From NCBI GenBank assembly GCA_009908535.1, contig JAAAOD010000264.1, positions 1-15,295 on the forward strand: a DNA stretch of 15,295 nucleotides, in the 5' to 3' direction. The position numbers and the translations under genes are program-made. Origin of the DNA: Verrucomicrobiota bacterium. Its GTDB lineage: Bacteria > Verrucomicrobiota > Verrucomicrobiia > Opitutales > Oceanipulchritudinaceae. This document shows, piece by piece, positions 14,680 through 15,295 of the stretch (position 1 is its first letter; each line of letters begins with the position of its first letter). The notes beneath the pieces were generated by a model that was not told the origin of the DNA, made no database searches, and saw only the letters and a list, made by a program, of their open reading frames with translations.

Positions 14680-15295
14680 TCAAAGATAGGAAAGGGCCTT
14701 TCCGGCGAAACTCCCGACATCCACCTCGCGTCCGGTCGTCGCGCTTTCATAGAGGGCGTCGAGAATAATCTGGATCCGGATTCCGTCCTCGGCGGTGGCC
14801 GGGAAAGGCCGGCCCTCCAGGAGGCAGTGGACGAGCGTCTCGTAGGCATTGGTGGCAGTCTCCTGTTGAAGGGGCACGCTGTTGAAGGCGTGGCCGCCGA
14901 TATCGTGGCAGAGGTGCAGGGTGTAGTCCCCGTGCGATCCCGGAGCGGTCTCGATGGTTCCTTTGTCGCCATGAAGACGGAGGCGATGCTGCTCCTTCTT
15001 TACCTGGTATCCATCCCAGGAAACCTCGAAGAGAATGGAAGCACCGGTGTCCGTGCGGATGAAACCGGTGGCAAAGTCCTCCACATCGAAGGCCTTGCCC
15101 TCCTTGCGGGCCTGCTCGAGGCCCCGGCGGTAATGCGCCATCCCGCTTACCGTGGACGGTTTTGCTTTTCCCATCAGCCAGAGAACCTGGTCCAGCTCAT
15201 GGACGCCGAGGTCGATCAAGGGACCGCCCCCGGATTTATCCTTCTGGCCAAACCAGCCCCCAAATCCGGGAATGCCGCCGCGCCGCGTCCACTGG
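14680..15295 (-). CDS. Gfo/Idh/MocA family oxidoreductase (5' part outside the window)
   Basis: About 204 C-terminal residues of an NAD(P)-dependent sugar or cyclitol dehydrogenase are present; the Rossmann domain lies beyond the right edge. Reading in from the edge, the frame gives WTRRGGIPGFGGWFGQKDK and then SGGGPLIDLGVHELDQVLWL. The GG-x3-D-x3-H motif in this block supplies the catalytic Asp and His of the family. The apparent start at 15219 is an internal TTG, so the gene truly continues off the window. The remaining part (FATGFIRTDTGASILFEVSW, LHGDKGTIE, the C-terminal helix with EDGIRIQIILDALYES) is the usual alpha/beta substrate domain. It is the first visible gene of the leftward cluster, 21 bp before the DUF1080 gene. 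Pairing with DUF1080 suggests a role as a C3-oxidising glycoside dehydrogenase, though other sugar substrates are possible. Confidence 0.9.
   Translation of the reverse strand, partial: QWTRRGGIPGFGGWFGQKDKSGGGPLIDLGVHELDQVLWLMGKAKPSTVSGMAHYRRGLEQARKEGKAFDVEDFATGFIRTDTGASILFEVSWDGYQVKKEQHRLRLHGDKGTIETAPGSHGDYTLHLCHDIGGHAFNSVPLQQETATNAYETLVHCLLEGRPFPATAEDGIRIQIILDALYESATTGREVDVGSFAGKALSYL

Overview
The window is a GC-rich, gene-dense piece of bacterial chromosome. Its gene set points to the PVC superphylum, most likely Verrucomicrobiota: a double-length UvrA of the kind known from chlamydiae, a sodium:solute symporter divergent from a GH2 glycosidase, a DUF1080 (3-keto-disaccharide hydrolase) protein beside a Gfo/Idh/MocA oxidoreductase, and mostly poor Shine-Dalgarno signals. 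The phylum assignment is inference from gene content; there is no rRNA or other marker in the window.

Layout from left to right. Positions 1-72 may be the last codons of an upstream gene. 118-1452 (+) is an NtrC-type sigma-54 activator with receiver, AAA+ and Fis-type HTH domains. Its stop codon shares the palindrome TTAA with the stop of the convergent symporter gene 1449-3224 (-). The symporter is divergent from a 1034-residue GH2 beta-mannosidase-like enzyme at 3454-6558 (+). The 229-bp gap between the two starts holds two short palindromes. A small ArsC/Spx-like thioredoxin-fold protein (6666-7025, +) and the tandem-duplicated UvrA (7037-12568, +, 1843 residues, four ABC ATPase modules) follow as a tight pair. 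A 117-bp AT-rich gap with nested inverted repeats leads to a one-domain RRM RNA-binding protein (12686-12961, +). Two identical 30-bp hairpin-forming repeats then fill the space between this gene and a leftward cluster: N-carbamoylputrescine amidase (13023-13889, -), a DUF1080 protein (13930-14658, -) and the C-terminal part of a Gfo/Idh/MocA oxidoreductase (14680 to the right edge, -).

How the genes may work together. The symporter and the apparently cytoplasmic GH2 enzyme (no signal peptide) fit import and hydrolysis of a beta-linked sugar or glycoside. The oxidoreductase and DUF1080 protein fit the two-step 3-keto-glycoside cleavage route: oxidation at C3, then glycosidic bond cleavage. 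UvrA serves nucleotide excision repair; the small ArsC/Spx-like protein probably shares its transcript. The amidase belongs to polyamine synthesis from agmatine and is an odd companion for the sugar genes.

I did not find a clearly new multi-gene system. The points most worth a second look are the unequal architecture of the double UvrA (a shortened third module, incomplete first zinc modules, an altered fourth Walker B), the twin hairpin repeats that touch both flanking stop codons, the palindrome-rich leader of the RRM gene, and a receiver domain lacking the conserved Thr/Ser. The long reverse-strand open frames across the GH2 and uvrA genes are shadows.
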